Assembly (NCBI GenBank): GCA_945888325.1
Contig: CAMDAC010000014.1
Coordinates: 1-64,000, forward strand
Length of the DNA: 64,000 nt
DNA from: Candidatus Sulfopaludibacter sp. SbA3
GTDB lineage: Bacteria > Pseudomonadota > Alphaproteobacteria > Caulobacterales > Hyphomonadaceae
Direction of reading: 5' to 3'
Below, piece after piece: positions 1-9,252 of this stretch; within the stretch, counting starts at the first letter, position 1, and every line of letters begins with the position of its first letter. The translations under genes and the position numbers were made by a program. Under the pieces are notes generated by a model that did not search any database, had not been told where the DNA came from, and saw nothing but the letters and a program-made list of their open reading frames with translations.

Positions 1-3000
1 ACGCTCGATGCGGGAGGCGGGGAAATCCGTCTGCACATCGGCGAGCGCCATCTTGAGCTCGTTGAGCGGGGCGTGGGTTTGCTTGACGGCGTCGCCGATG
101 GTCTTGCCGGCAGTGGCGCGGATGAACCAGCCGGCGGCTTCGCTTGCGGCGTGGACGGCTTCCTGCTGAAGCTCCGTCTGCAGATCAGCAGCGACGCGGG
201 TGTCGAGGGCGAAGACTTCGCGGCGGAAGCCGGCGAGGTCCAGCACTTCACGGGCGGCCTCCAGCGCGCGAACGGCTTCTGCGGGGGCGGCGCCGGTGAG
301 TTCGCGCAGGCGCAGGAGGGCGACCGGGCCGCAGAAATCCAGTGTGCGGTTGGCGATGACGGTGGCGATGATTTCGCGGCGCAGGCGGTGGCCCTTCATC
401 GCCTTTTCGAACCCGTCGATGGGCGACGGGAAATAGGCCTTCAGTACCGGCGCGAACCAGGGATCGTCCGGCAGGTCAGAGGCGACGAGATCGTCGAACA
501 GGACGATCTTCGACCAGGCGAGCAGGACGGCAAGTTCGGGCCGGGTGAGCGGCTGGCCGGTTTCCTTGCGGGCCTGCATGCCGGTGGTGGACGGAAGGCC
601 TTCGAGGGCGCGGTTCAGCACGCCGCGCTCCTCAAGATAGAGCATCACGCGCTCGAGGGCGTCATGGTCTTCGACGGCGGTGGAAGCGGCGAGCGTCAGG
701 GCGTTCGACTGGTCGTAATTGTGGGCGAGGACGTGGGCGGCGACATCGTCGGTCATCGCGGCGAGGAGGTCGTTGCGGGCCGCCTCCTTCAGGTCGCCGA
801 GGCGGATGGCTTCGGCGGCGAGGATCTTGATGTTCACTTCGTGGTCGGACGAATCGACGCCGGCCGAGTTGTCGATGGCGTCGGTGTTGAGGCGGCCGCC
901 GGCGAGGGCGAATTCGATGCGGCCGGCCTGGGTCATGCCAAGGTTGGCGCCCTCCCCGATCACCTTGGCTTTCAGGTCGCGGCCATTGACGCGGATGGCG
1001 TCGTTGGCGCGGTCGCCGACATCGGCATGGGTTTCCGAGAAGGATTTCACATAGGTGCCGATGCCGCCGAACCAGAGGAGGTCGGCTTCGGCTTTCAGCA
1101 GGGCGTGCAGCAGTTCGTCCGGGGTGACGGCGTCCTTGGCGAGGCCGGTGAGGGCTTTGACTTCCGCCGAGAGGGAGATCGACTTGGCGGCGCGTTCGAA
1201 GATGCCGCCGCCCTTGGAAATCAGCTTCGCGTCATAGTCCGCCCAGGTGGAGCGCGGCAGGGCGAACATGCGGGCGCGCTCGGCGAGGCTGGCGGCCGGA
1301 TTGTCCGGGTTCGGATCAAGGAAGATGTGCATGTGGTTGAAGGCCGCGACGAGACGGATCTCGGGCGAGAGCAGCATGCCGTTGCCGAAGACATCGCCCG
1401 ACATGTCGCCGACGCCGATGACGGTGAAGGGCTGTTTCTGGATGTCCTTGCCCATTTCGCGGAAGTGGCGCTTGGCCGCTTCCCAGGCGCCGCGGGCGGT
1501 GATGCCCATCTTCTTGTGGTCATACCCGGCCGAGCCGCCGGAGGCGAACGCGTCACCGAGCCAGTGGCCCTTCTCGAGGCTGATGGCATTGGCGGTGTCG
1601 GAGAAGGTGGCCGTGCCCTTGTCGGCGGCGACCACGAGGTAGGGGTCCTCGCCGTCCCAGACCACGGTCTGCGGCGGGGGGACGAGCTTGCCCTTCACGA
1701 GGTTGTCGGTGAGGCCGAGCAGCGAGGTGATGAATTCCTTGTAGGCGTCGCGCCCGCTTTCGAACCAGGCCGGATCGTTGCGGGGCGGGAGTTGTTTGGG
1801 ATAGAAGCCGCCCTTCGAGCCGACCGGCACGATGACGGCGTTCTTGACCTGCTGGGCCTTCACGAGGCCGAGGACTTCTGTGCGGTAGTCGGACGGGCGG
1901 TCCGACCAGCGCAGGCCGCCGCGCGCGACCGGGCCGAAGCGCAGGTGGACGCCTTCGACTTTCGGGCTGGAGGTGAAGATTTCGCGGAAGGGTTTGGGTT
2001 CCGGCAGGTCGGCGAGTTCGCGGCTGGCGACCTTGAAGCTGATCCAGGACCGCTCGGCGCCGTTCTCATCCGTCTGGTAGAAGTTGGTGCGCTGCAGGGC
2101 GCGCACGAGATGGAACAGGCGGCGCAGGACGAGATCGTCGGTGAGGCTGGCGACGCCTTTCATCGCGTCCTCGAACTTCGCTTCGATCTCGGCGCCGGCC
2201 TTGGTGCGGGCGTCGAGGGATTTGTGCGCCTGCGGATCAAAGCGGGTGGTAAACAGGTCAAGGATCAGGCGGGTGACGGCCGGGTAGCGCGCGACGGCGG
2301 CTTCCTGGACGTCCTGCGGCTGGTCGAGGCCGCTCTGGCGGCGGTAGGCGGCGAGCGCGCGGATCAGCGCGGCCTCGCGCCAGGTGGCGCCGGCGGTGAG
2401 CACGAGACGGTTGAACTTATCATTGTCGGCGCGGCCGCTCCAGACGGCGATGAAGGCGTCTTCCAGCGCGCGGGCGAGGCTGATCAGCGGCAGCGGCGTG
2501 CCGTCGGCCGATTCCATGGCGAGCGAGTGGATCCAGTAGACATCCGGCGCATCGGCGACCGGCTTGAACGGCGGGCGAACGGGATAGCCGGTCTCGAAAT
2601 GCACGAAGAGGCCGAGATTCTCGAATACCGGCACGCAGCGCGAGAGCGCGATGGCGCCGTCCCGCGCGAAGATCTTGACACGGACTTTCGAGGCATCGTC
2701 GGTGTCGCGGCGATAGGCGCGCGCGACCATCGGGCGGCCGGCGCTGAGGGCTGCCATGCTGGTGACGTCGCGCAGGGCTTCGTCCGGCGCGAAGGCTTCG
2801 CGGTAGGCGGCGTTGAAAGCGCCGATGAAGGCGCGGGCCCCTTCCCGGTCGCCGCCGGTCAGGTCGGAACTCATCAGCAGGTCGCGGAAGCCCTGGTCCC
2901 AGGTGCGGGCGAGCGCAACGATCTTGTTTTCGATCTCGGCGGCGTCCGGCTCCGGGTGGCCGGGCGAGAGGCCGATCTCGAAGTGGACGCGGGCCATCGG

Positions 3001-4275
3001 GCCGGAGTCGAAGTAAGGCTGGAAGGAGCGCAGTTCGCCCTTGTAGGCCTCGGTGAGCACGGCGCCCATGCGCTGGCGCAGGGCGGTGTCATAGGATTCG
3101 CGCGGAACGAAGACGAGCGCGGTGACGAACCGGTCGAACTCGTCGCGGCGCAGGAAGACTTTCGTCCGGGGACGGCCGATCAGGTGGAGCGCGCCCATCA
3201 CCATCGGGCCGAGCAGGGTCGAGCGGGTCTGGAAGAGTTCGTCGCGCGGCCAGGTCTCGATCAGGTTGGCGAGCGCCTTCTCCGTGTGTCCGCCCGGCGC
3301 GGCGCCGGAGGCGGCCATGATCTTCTGGACGCGGCGGCGCACGAAGGGAATCGAGCGCGCGGTCTCGTCATAGGCTTCGGCGGTGAACAGGCCGAGGAAG
3401 CGGACCTCGCCGTTCACGCGGCCCTGCGCGTCGTATTTCTTGATGCCGATATAGTCGCACGGCACGCGGCGGTGCACGCGGCTCGGCAGGGTCGACTTGG
3501 CGATGATCAGCGGCGCCGGATGGCTGAGGAAATCGCCGACTTCCTGGGTCAGCACGAGCGGTTCGCTGTCGGGCGAGAGGACGTTGAGGTTCTCGTCGCG
3601 CAGGATGCCGAGGTTCGAGCCGTCGATCATCAGCGGCTCGGCGGGCAGGACGCGGCCGGACTCGTCCGTCTCGAAATCATATTCGCGGCTGCCGAGGAAA
3701 ACGTAGTGCTCCTTCAGCAGCCATTCGAGGAAGGCGACGGCTTCGTCGCGCTCGACCGGCGAGATGTGCTGCAGACCCGAGAGGCGTTTCATCTCGGCGC
3801 GCATCCGGGCCTGCATGGCGCGGTGGTCGGAGACGGCGCGCTGCACATCGGCGAGCGTGGTGCGTGCGCCGGCTTCGAGCAGGCCCGCCTCGCCCGGCGT
3901 CAGCAACGAGGTGTGGATCTGAATGACCGATATCATCTGCCCGTCGGCCAGGCTGACGACGGGGTGGAAGAGGGCTTTCACCTCGTGGCCCTGCGCGGCG
4001 CACTCGTTGAGGAGCGAATCGACGAGGAAGGGCATGTCGGGACCGGCGGCCTCGAGCACGGCGCGGCCGAGGGGGCCTTTGGCGCCGTCGACGTGCGGGA
4101 CCACCCGGACGGCCTGCGCGCCGGCCGCCACTTGCGCCGCCCAGGCCCAGAGCTGCTGGCCGAGCAGCTTGATGTCGGCCTGGGTGAGACCGGTGAGGTC
4201 TTCGCCGGCGGCCTCCTGCAGGATCTGTTCGAGGACCTGGCCCTCAGGCCCGGTAACAGCAGCGGAACGGGTCAT
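1..4275 (-). CDS. gdhB: NAD-specific glutamate dehydrogenase (large type), 3' end outside window
   Basis: This gene encodes the large NAD-dependent glutamate dehydrogenase, which converts L-glutamate to 2-oxoglutarate and ammonia in the cytoplasm. I translated the minus strand by hand: 1425 codons are open from ATG at 4275 to the window edge. About 1600 residues is usual for the family, so the C-terminus lies beyond position 1. The dehydrogenase core is recognisable from RGGLRWSDR (about residue 785), GSKGGFYPK with the expected lysine (about 818), GGIGTYVKS (about 1070) and GEGANLGMTQ (about 1110). The N-terminal 700 residues form the regulatory arm typical of this class. A TTAGGTGAG stretch precedes the ATG. 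A very long antisense open frame across the gene is a GC-bias artefact. Confidence 0.95.
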   Translation of the reverse strand, partial: MTRSAAVTGPEGQVLEQILQEAAGEDLTGLTQADIKLLGQQLWAWAAQVAAGAQAVRVVPHVDGAKGPLGRAVLEAAGPDMPFLVDSLLNECAAQGHEVKALFHPVVSLADGQMISVIQIHTSLLTPGEAGLLEAGARTTLADVQRAVSDHRAMQARMRAEMKRLSGLQHISPVERDEAVAFLEWLLKEHYVFLGSREYDFETDESGRVLPAEPLMIDGSNLGILRDENLNVLSPDSEPLVLTQEVGDFLSHPAPLIIAKSTLPSRVHRRVPCDYIGIKKYDAQGRVNGEVRFLGLFTAEAYDETARSIPFVRRRVQKIMAASGAAPGGHTEKALANLIETWPRDELFQTRSTLLGPMVMGALHLIGRPRTKVFLRRDEFDRFVTALVFVPRESYDTALRQRMGAVLTEAYKGELRSFQPYFDSGPMARVHFEIGLSPGHPEPDAAEIENKIVALARTWDQGFRDLLMSSDLTGGDREGARAFIGAFNAAYREAFAPDEALRDVTSMAALSAGRPMVARAYRRDTDDASKVRVKIFARDGAIALSRCVPVFENLGLFVHFETGYPVRPPFKPVADAPDVYWIHSLAMESADGTPLPLISLARALEDAFIAVWSGRADNDKFNRLVLTAGATWREAALIRALAAYRRQSGLDQPQDVQEAAVARYPAVTRLILDLFTTRFDPQAHKSLDARTKAGAEIEAKFEDAMKGVASLTDDLVLRRLFHLVRALQRTNFYQTDENGAERSWISFKVASRELADLPEPKPFREIFTSSPKVEGVHLRFGPVARGGLRWSDRPSDYRTEVLGLVKAQQVKNAVIVPVGSKGGFYPKQLPPRNDPAWFESGRDAYKEFITSLLGLTDNLVKGKLVPPPQTVVWDGEDPYLVVAADKGTATFSDTANAISLEKGHWLGDAFASGGSAGYDHKKMGITARGAWEAAKRHFREMGKDIQKQPFTVIGVGDMSGDVFGNGMLLSPEIRLVAAFNHMHIFLDPNPDNPAASLAERARMFALPRSTWADYDAKLISKGGGIFERAAKSISLSAEVKALTGLAKDAVTPDELLHALLKAEADLLWFGGIGTYVKSFSETHADVGDRANDAIRVNGRDLKAKVIGEGANLGMTQAGRIEFALAGGRLNTDAIDNSAGVDSSDHEVNIKILAAEAIRLGDLKEAARNDLLAAMTDDVAAHVLAHNYDQSNALTLAASTAVEDHDALERVMLYLEERGVLNRALEGLPSTTGMQARKETGQPLTRPELAVLLAWSKIVLFDDLVASDLPDDPWFAPVLKAYFPSPIDGFEKAMKGHRLRREIIATVIANRTLDFCGPVALLRLRELTGAAPAEAVRALEAAREVLDLAGFRREVFALDTRVAADLQTELQQEAVHAASEAAGWFIRATAGKTIGDAVKQTHAPLNELKMALADVQTDFPASRIER

Positions 4276-4453
4276 GACAGAGACTCACCTAAGGGAAATG
4301 TGCTCCACCGGGTCTAACCCCGGGGCGTTAGCGCTTCAAGAATTCTGGTGAGACGGGTGATGAAGAATCGGGCAGCCGCGGGAAACACTCCCGGCCGTTT
4401 GGGTCAACGGAACGCCGGGGCTTTCAGCCAAAATGCGGGGGCCAGAAATAGGT

Positions 4454-4487
4454 GGACCCGCCGAACGGGGACATGTCCGGCGGGTCC
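4454..4487. other. Strong stem-loop in the 4276-4664 intergenic gap
   Basis: Perfect 10-bp inverted repeat GGACCCGCCG / CGGCGGGTCC with a 14-nt loop that itself contains the palindrome GGACATGTCC. It lies about 180 bp after the AI-2E permease stop and about 180 bp before the gdhB start (both minus strand). No good T-run follows on either strand, so it is a weak terminator candidate and could equally be an operator or leader structure for gdhB. I see nothing coding in the rest of this 389-bp gap. Confidence 0.45.
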
Positions 4488-4664
4488 TTCAGAATCTTCC
4501 GCAGGCTGGGTGGGGGGACGCACGCGGAAGCCTGAATTCTGTAAGTTTGGTCGTTGAACTCCGATATCAGCTCGGAAGTCCTGTAAAAAAGTTAACGATT
4601 GTCCATGCGACGGCAGCCCGAACCGCACAGATTCAGAGTCCATCCATACACGAAAACGGAGACT

Positions 4665-5774
4665 TCAAACAGTGCTTCCTGCAGTCGCACCCTCAGCGGG
4701 TTGCACGCTCTTCCCTTTAGGGTTGCCGTCTGCCGACAAAAGGATCGCGATCCAGCGCGTGCTGTCGGACTGCGCGAACAGGATCACCATCAGCACGGTC
4801 AACGGCGCCGAGAGGAACATGCCCGGGATTCCCCAGATAACACCCCAGATGGCGAGGGCGAGCAGGACGACCAGGGCGGAGAGGTTCAGGGAGTCGCCCA
4901 TCATCCGCGGCTGGATGAAGTTGCCGATCGAAAACTGCCAGAAACTGACGAAGCCGAAGACGATTGCGGAATACACGTAGGAGTCCTGCGGCGCGTCGCC
5001 AGGCACCCAGCCGGGAACCCCCGGCTGCACCAGGGCGAACAGCGGCGGCACCAGCGCGGCGGCAATCGAGCCAACGGTCGGGATATAGTTGAGCACGAAG
5101 ATCAGCGCCGAGAGGAAAAGTGCGTTCTGCACACCGAGGGCGAGCAGCGACGCATAGCTGAGTAGCGTGATGAGAGCTGAGATCAGGGTCTGGACCCAGA
5201 GATAGCGCTCGATGCCCACCCGCGCATCGTTGCCGATGGTGCGGACCTGGTCGCGGCGTTCTGGCACCGGGAAGATGTTGTCGAGCTTGTGCGTCCAGCC
5301 GGACTGGGCCGAGAACAGGAAGGCGACGTAGATCAGGATCAGCATCAGGTCGCCGGACAGGCCACTGACCGAATTGGCGATGGTGGCAAAGAGCTGCTCA
5401 CCTCGCTCGTTGAACAGGAGCTGGGTCAGGGTCGGCGAATCGGACATGCCGAAGACGCTGTAGGCATCGGAGATCAGGTGGTTGATCTTGGCCTCATAGT
5501 CCTCGGCATGGCGCCCGAACTCGCCGACGCCGTTGGCCATCAGCGCGATGAAACCGACAAAACCGCCGGTCACCAGCAGGACCGCGATCAGGCGCGCGAT
5601 CCGCAGGTTGATCGTCTTGCTGAGATTGTCGATGGCGGTGGCAAAGCCTTCGATGATCAGGAACAGGAACACGGCCATGGCGAAGGTCGCGAGAATATCG
5701 CGGCCGAGATAAAGGATGGCGAGGATGACGCCGGTCGCGATGATCCAGGTGCCAACCTTGGCTGAGCGGTCCAT
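4665..5774 (-). CDS. AI-2E family transporter (PerM/YdiK-like membrane protein)
   Basis: Inner-membrane protein of the AI-2E/UPF0118 family, 369 residues, the usual length. It begins MDRSAKVGTWII and has about eight hydrophobic segments. The family signatures are the conserved NYIPTVGSI segment near residue 225 and the QPRMMGDSLNLSALVVLLAL block near residue 285. Members export small molecules or act as Na+/H+ antiporters; the substrate cannot be told here. It sits upstream of gdhB on the same strand but is separated by 389 bp, so co-transcription is unlikely. A paralogue lies at 58415-59497 in this window. The C-terminal tail after about residue 345 is polar and cytoplasmic. Confidence 0.85.
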   Translation of the reverse strand: MDRSAKVGTWIIATGVILAILYLGRDILATFAMAVFLFLIIEGFATAIDNLSKTINLRIARLIAVLLVTGGFVGFIALMANGVGEFGRHAEDYEAKINHLISDAYSVFGMSDSPTLTQLLFNERGEQLFATIANSVSGLSGDLMLILIYVAFLFSAQSGWTHKLDNIFPVPERRDQVRTIGNDARVGIERYLWVQTLISALITLLSYASLLALGVQNALFLSALIFVLNYIPTVGSIAAALVPPLFALVQPGVPGWVPGDAPQDSYVYSAIVFGFVSFWQFSIGNFIQPRMMGDSLNLSALVVLLALAIWGVIWGIPGMFLSAPLTVLMVILFAQSDSTRWIAILLSADGNPKGKSVQPAEGATAGSTV

Positions 5775-5916
5775 GTGGGGGTATCTCCGGGAACGAGCGG
5801 CGCAGGGTGGGGGCGCCCGCGCACCGGGTCAAGCTGGGCTGCGCGGGTGATGCAGCTTGCCGAATCCGGCCAGATGGCTAGCCTGTGGGTCAGAAATTCA
5901 GAATGAAGGACGGCGG

Positions 5917-7440
5917 ATGAGTGACACGATTTTCCTGGGCGGCGCGGATGCCAACGGCACCGGCCATCCCGATGCGGCCCAGTCGCTGATCCTGAAAGTG
6001 GCGAACCGCCACGGGATCGTGGCTGGGGCGACCGGTACCGGCAAGACGGTGACGCTGCAGATCATGGCGCAGGCCTTTTCCGATGCCGGCGTGCCGGTGT
6101 TCGCCGCCGATGTGAAAGGCGACCTCTCGGGCATCTGCATGCCGGGCAGCGAGACGCACAAGGCGCATACGAACCTGGTGGCGCGCGCGCAGCAGATCGG
6201 TATGGGAGAGCTGACCTACAAGGGCGCGCCGACGATCTTCTGGGACGTGTTCGGCGAGACGGGGCATCCGGTCCGCGCGACGATTTCCGAAATGGGGCCC
6301 CTGCTCCTGTCGCGCCTGATGGGGCTGACGGATGTGCAGGAGGGCGTGCTGAATATCGCGTTCCAGTATGCCGACGATAATGGGCTGATGCTGCTGGACC
6401 TGAAAGACCTGCGCAAGCTGCTGGTGAGCCTTGGCGACGATACGCTGCGCACCGAGATCAGCCGCAAGTATGGCAACGTGGCGCCGGCGTCGCTCTCGGC
6501 GGTGCAGCGCGAACTGCTGGTGCTGGAGCGGGACGGGGCGGAGCGCTTCTTCGGCGAGCCGGCGCTGGAACTGGCCGACCTGATGCGCACGACGACCGAC
6601 GGGCGCGGCTATGTGAACATCCTCGACGGGCGCAAGCTGATCAATTCGCCGAAGCTCTACTCGACCTTCCTGCTCTGGCTCTTGTCGGAACTGTTCGAGG
6701 AGCTGCCCGAGATCGGCGATCCGGAGAAGCCGCGGCTCGTGTTCTTCTTCGACGAGGCGCACCTGCTGTTTGCCGATGCGCCGCCGGCGCTTTTGCAAAA
6801 GATCGAGCAGGTGGTGCGCCTGATCCGCTCGAAGGGGGTGGGTGTGTATTTCGTCACGCAGAACCCGCGCGACTTGCCGGAGTCGGTGATCGCGCAGCTC
6901 GGCAACCGGCTGCAACATGCGTTGCGGGCCTATACGCCGACCGAGCAGAAGGCGGTGAAATCCGCAGCCTCGTCCTTCCGTCCGAACCCGGCCTTCAAGA
7001 CCGAGGCGGCGATCACCGAGATGGGCGTCGGCGAGGCGCTGGTCTCGACGCTGGAAGCCAAGGGCGCGCCGACGATGGTGCAGAAGACGCTGATCCGGCC
7101 ACCCTCGTCGCGGCTGGGTCCGGCGACCGATCCGGAACGCGCCGAGGTGCAGAAGGTGAGCCCGGTGTTCGGCAAGTATGACAAGACCATCGACCGGGAG
7201 TCAGCCTACGAGATCCTGTCGAAGCGCGAGGAGATCGCCGCCAAGGAGGCCGAGAAGCTGGCCAAGCTGGAGGCCAAGGAGAAGGAGGCGGCCGCCAAGG
7301 CGAAAGCCAAGGGAAAGGCGCCGGCCCGCTCGCGCCGGATGACCACGACGGAGCGCGCTGCCAACAACGCCGCCAGCACGGCCAGCCGCGAGATCACGCG
7401 CTACATATTGCGCGGCATTTTCGGGACGCGGAAACGGTGA
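5917..7440 (+). CDS. HerA-like/DUF853 (YjgR-type) P-loop ATPase
   Basis: Cytoplasmic ATPase of the HerA-FtsK superfamily, DUF853 branch (E. coli YjgR), 507 residues. Walker A GATGTGKT is at residues 37-44 and Walker B VFFFDEAHLLF near 275. The conserved FAADVKGDLSG and RSKGVGVYFVTQNPRDLP blocks are present. The C-terminus (about 435-475) is a Lys/Ala/Glu-rich, probably coiled-coil, basic tail. I chose ATG 5917 because AAGGACGG lies 4 nt upstream and family members begin near this point; an in-frame upstream extension to 5857 is unlikely. The biological role of the family is unknown. The downstream lipoprotein overlaps its stop codon, so the two are translationally coupled. Confidence 0.88.
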   Translation: MSDTIFLGGADANGTGHPDAAQSLILKVANRHGIVAGATGTGKTVTLQIMAQAFSDAGVPVFAADVKGDLSGICMPGSETHKAHTNLVARAQQIGMGELTYKGAPTIFWDVFGETGHPVRATISEMGPLLLSRLMGLTDVQEGVLNIAFQYADDNGLMLLDLKDLRKLLVSLGDDTLRTEISRKYGNVAPASLSAVQRELLVLERDGAERFFGEPALELADLMRTTTDGRGYVNILDGRKLINSPKLYSTFLLWLLSELFEELPEIGDPEKPRLVFFFDEAHLLFADAPPALLQKIEQVVRLIRSKGVGVYFVTQNPRDLPESVIAQLGNRLQHALRAYTPTEQKAVKSAASSFRPNPAFKTEAAITEMGVGEALVSTLEAKGAPTMVQKTLIRPPSSRLGPATDPERAEVQKVSPVFGKYDKTIDRESAYEILSKREEIAAKEAEKLAKLEAKEKEAAAKAKAKGKAPARSRRMTTTERAANNAASTASREITRYILRGIFGTRKR

Positions 7441-7643
7441 AACAGATGCGCACGCTCCTGTTGATCGCCGCCCTGGGTCTTTCGGCCTGCGCCACCGGCC
7501 CGTCCGAGAAGGACTGGACCAGCAATCCCGGCGCCCAGTCCTTCGCCACCGCTGCTTCGGCCTGCAGCCAGATCAGCTACAATATCGAGGCGAACTTTAC
7601 CGTCTGTATGGCCGGGCGCGGCTGGGTAAGGGCGAAGGACTAG
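7437..7643 (+). CDS. Small lipoprotein, translationally coupled to the DUF853 ATPase
   Basis: A 68-residue predicted lipoprotein. It has a short basic start, a hydrophobic stretch and a lipobox LSAC with the lipidated Cys at 18, followed by a polar body of about 50 residues with two more cysteines (SACSQ and FTVCMAG). The GTG start at 7437 overlaps the TGA of the ATPase gene (GTGA); ATG 7446 is an alternative that keeps the signal peptide. I do not recognise a family. The two later cysteines could form a disulfide in the periplasm. Confidence 0.7.
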   Translation: MKQMRTLLLIAALGLSACATGPSEKDWTSNPGAQSFATAASACSQISYNIEANFTVCMAGRGWVRAKD

Positions 7644-7738
7644 CGCCTCCCCCCGCGTAAGGAGTGGCGAAAACGCCGCGCGCCTCTTATAGTCTTGTCT
7701 GAGCCCCAATCAGACGAGCCAAAGGGAGGCCACGGCCC

Positions 7739-9169
7739 ATGAAAGAGTATCTCAAGTTCTATATCGACGGCGCCTGGGTTGACCCGGTGGCGCCGCGCCG
7801 CCTGGAAGTCGAGAACCCGGCAACCGAGGAAAACTTCGCGGTCATCTCGCTCGGCTCGAAAGCCGATGCCGACAAGGCCGTTGCCGCCGCCAAGCGCGCC
7901 TTCGCGAGCTTCTCGCAGACCTCGGTCGAATACCGCGCCGACCTGCTCGACAAGATCACCGCCGGTATCCAGAAACGCCTGCCGGAACTCGCCGAAGCGA
8001 TCTCCAGCGAAATGGGCGCCCCGATGTGGCTGGCCAATGGTGCGCATGTGCCGGCCGGTATGGGCCACTTCGCGACGACCGCCGCCATCCTGCGCTCCTA
8101 CAAGTTCGAAGAACTGAAGGGCACGACGATGCTGCGCAAGGAGCCGATCGGCGTCTGCGCGTTCATCACGCCTTGGAACTGGCCGCTGAACCAGATCGCC
8201 TGCAAGGTGGCGCCTGCCATCGCTGCCGGTTGCACCATGGTGCTGAAGCCGTCCGAGATCGCCCCGCTGGACGCGATGATCTTCGCCGAAATCCTGCATG
8301 AGGCCGGCGTGCCGAAAGGCGTGTTCAACCTCGTCAACGGCGACGGCCCGGGCGTCGGCTCGGTGCTCTCCTCGCACCCGGATGTCGACATGGTGAGCTT
8401 CACCGGTTCGACCCGCGCCGGCGTGCTCGTCGCGCAGGCCGCGGCCCCGACCGTCAAGCGCGTTGCGCAGGAACTCGGCGGCAAGAGCCCGAACATTGTT
8501 CTGCCTACGGCCGATCTGACGAAAGCCGTCTCGAGCGGCGTGATGGCGATGATGACCAACACCGGCCAGAGCTGCAACGCGCCGAGCCGCATGTTCGTGC
8601 AGAAAGACCAGCACGATGCGGCCCTCGCGATTGCCAAGGCGACGGCCGAGTCCGTGAAGGTGATGATGCCGGCCGAAGCTGCGCCGGGCGCCATCGGCCC
8701 GATCTCCAACGGCAACCAGTACCAGAAGGTCCAGGACCTGATCCAGAAGGGCATCGAAGAGGGCGCAACCCTCGTCGCCGGTGGCCCGGGTCGCCCTGAG
8801 GGCTTCAACAAGGGCTACTTCGCCCGCCCGACCGTGTTCGGCAACGTCACCAACGACATGACCATCGCCCGCGAGGAAATCTTCGGACCGGTGCTGTGCA
8901 TCCTGCCCTACGGCACGGTGGACGAAGCCGTGGAGATGGCCAACGACACCGTCTACGGCCTTGCCGGTTATGTTCAGGGTCCGGAGAAAGAGGCGAACGC
9001 CATCGCCAACCGCATCCGCGCCGGCCAGATCCAGGTCAACGGCGCACGTCCTGACTTCACCGCACCGTTCGGCGGCTACGGCCAGTCGGGCAACGGCCGT
9101 GAATGGGGCGAGCACGGCTTCGAGGAATTCCTCGAAGTGAAAGCCGTGATCGGCTACGCCGCCGCCTAA
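7739..9169 (+). CDS. NAD(P)-dependent aldehyde dehydrogenase
   Basis: Aldehyde dehydrogenase superfamily enzyme, 476 residues (family about 480-500), oxidising an aldehyde to the acid with NAD(P)+. The active-site Glu is in ELGGKSP (Glu245) and the catalytic Cys in NTGQSCNAPSRM (Cys279). The oxyanion Asn is in TPWNWPLNQ, and EEIFGPVLCI and a C-terminal GGYGQSGNGREWG motif are present. AAGGGAGG lies about 10 nt before the ATG. It is a single transcription unit closed by a strong terminator at 9195. Codon usage is strongly C-ending compared with neighbours, suggesting high expression. The substrate cannot be assigned; betaine-aldehyde-like and general medium-chain aldehyde dehydrogenases look alike at this level. 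Confidence 0.92.
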   Translation: MKEYLKFYIDGAWVDPVAPRRLEVENPATEENFAVISLGSKADADKAVAAAKRAFASFSQTSVEYRADLLDKITAGIQKRLPELAEAISSEMGAPMWLANGAHVPAGMGHFATTAAILRSYKFEELKGTTMLRKEPIGVCAFITPWNWPLNQIACKVAPAIAAGCTMVLKPSEIAPLDAMIFAEILHEAGVPKGVFNLVNGDGPGVGSVLSSHPDVDMVSFTGSTRAGVLVAQAAAPTVKRVAQELGGKSPNIVLPTADLTKAVSSGVMAMMTNTGQSCNAPSRMFVQKDQHDAALAIAKATAESVKVMMPAEAAPGAIGPISNGNQYQKVQDLIQKGIEEGATLVAGGPGRPEGFNKGYFARPTVFGNVTNDMTIAREEIFGPVLCILPYGTVDEAVEMANDTVYGLAGYVQGPEKEANAIANRIRAGQIQVNGARPDFTAPFGGYGQSGNGREWGEHGFEEFLEVKAVIGYAAA

Positions 9170-9194
9170 GGCGGGCGTGCCATAGAAAACATCC

Positions 9195-9228
9195 GAAGCG
9201 GCAGCCCCAAAGCTGCCGCTTCTTTTTT
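9195..9228 (+). terminator. Rho-independent terminator after the aldehyde dehydrogenase gene
   Basis: Perfect 11-bp stem GAAGCGGCAGC / GCTGCCGCTTC, 6-nt loop CCCAAA, then six T. It starts 26 nt after the stop codon and ends 25 nt before the next start. Confidence 0.95.
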
Positions 9229-9252
9229 ATCCGTCCACAGAGGAAATACCCC

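Noticed and set aside
73-4317. 1414-codon open frame on the plus strand
   Set aside because: Antisense shadow of the NAD-glutamate dehydrogenase gene; no family likeness, and Gly/Ala/Glu/Arg bias typical of GC-rich antisense frames.
4404-4643. 79-codon minus-strand frame in the gdhB upstream gap
   Set aside because: No ribosome site or family likeness; contains the perfect hairpin, so more likely regulatory DNA.
7640-9115. 491-codon minus-strand frame
   Set aside because: Lies opposite the aldehyde dehydrogenase, whose active-site residues are all intact; composition is His/Arg-rich shadow.
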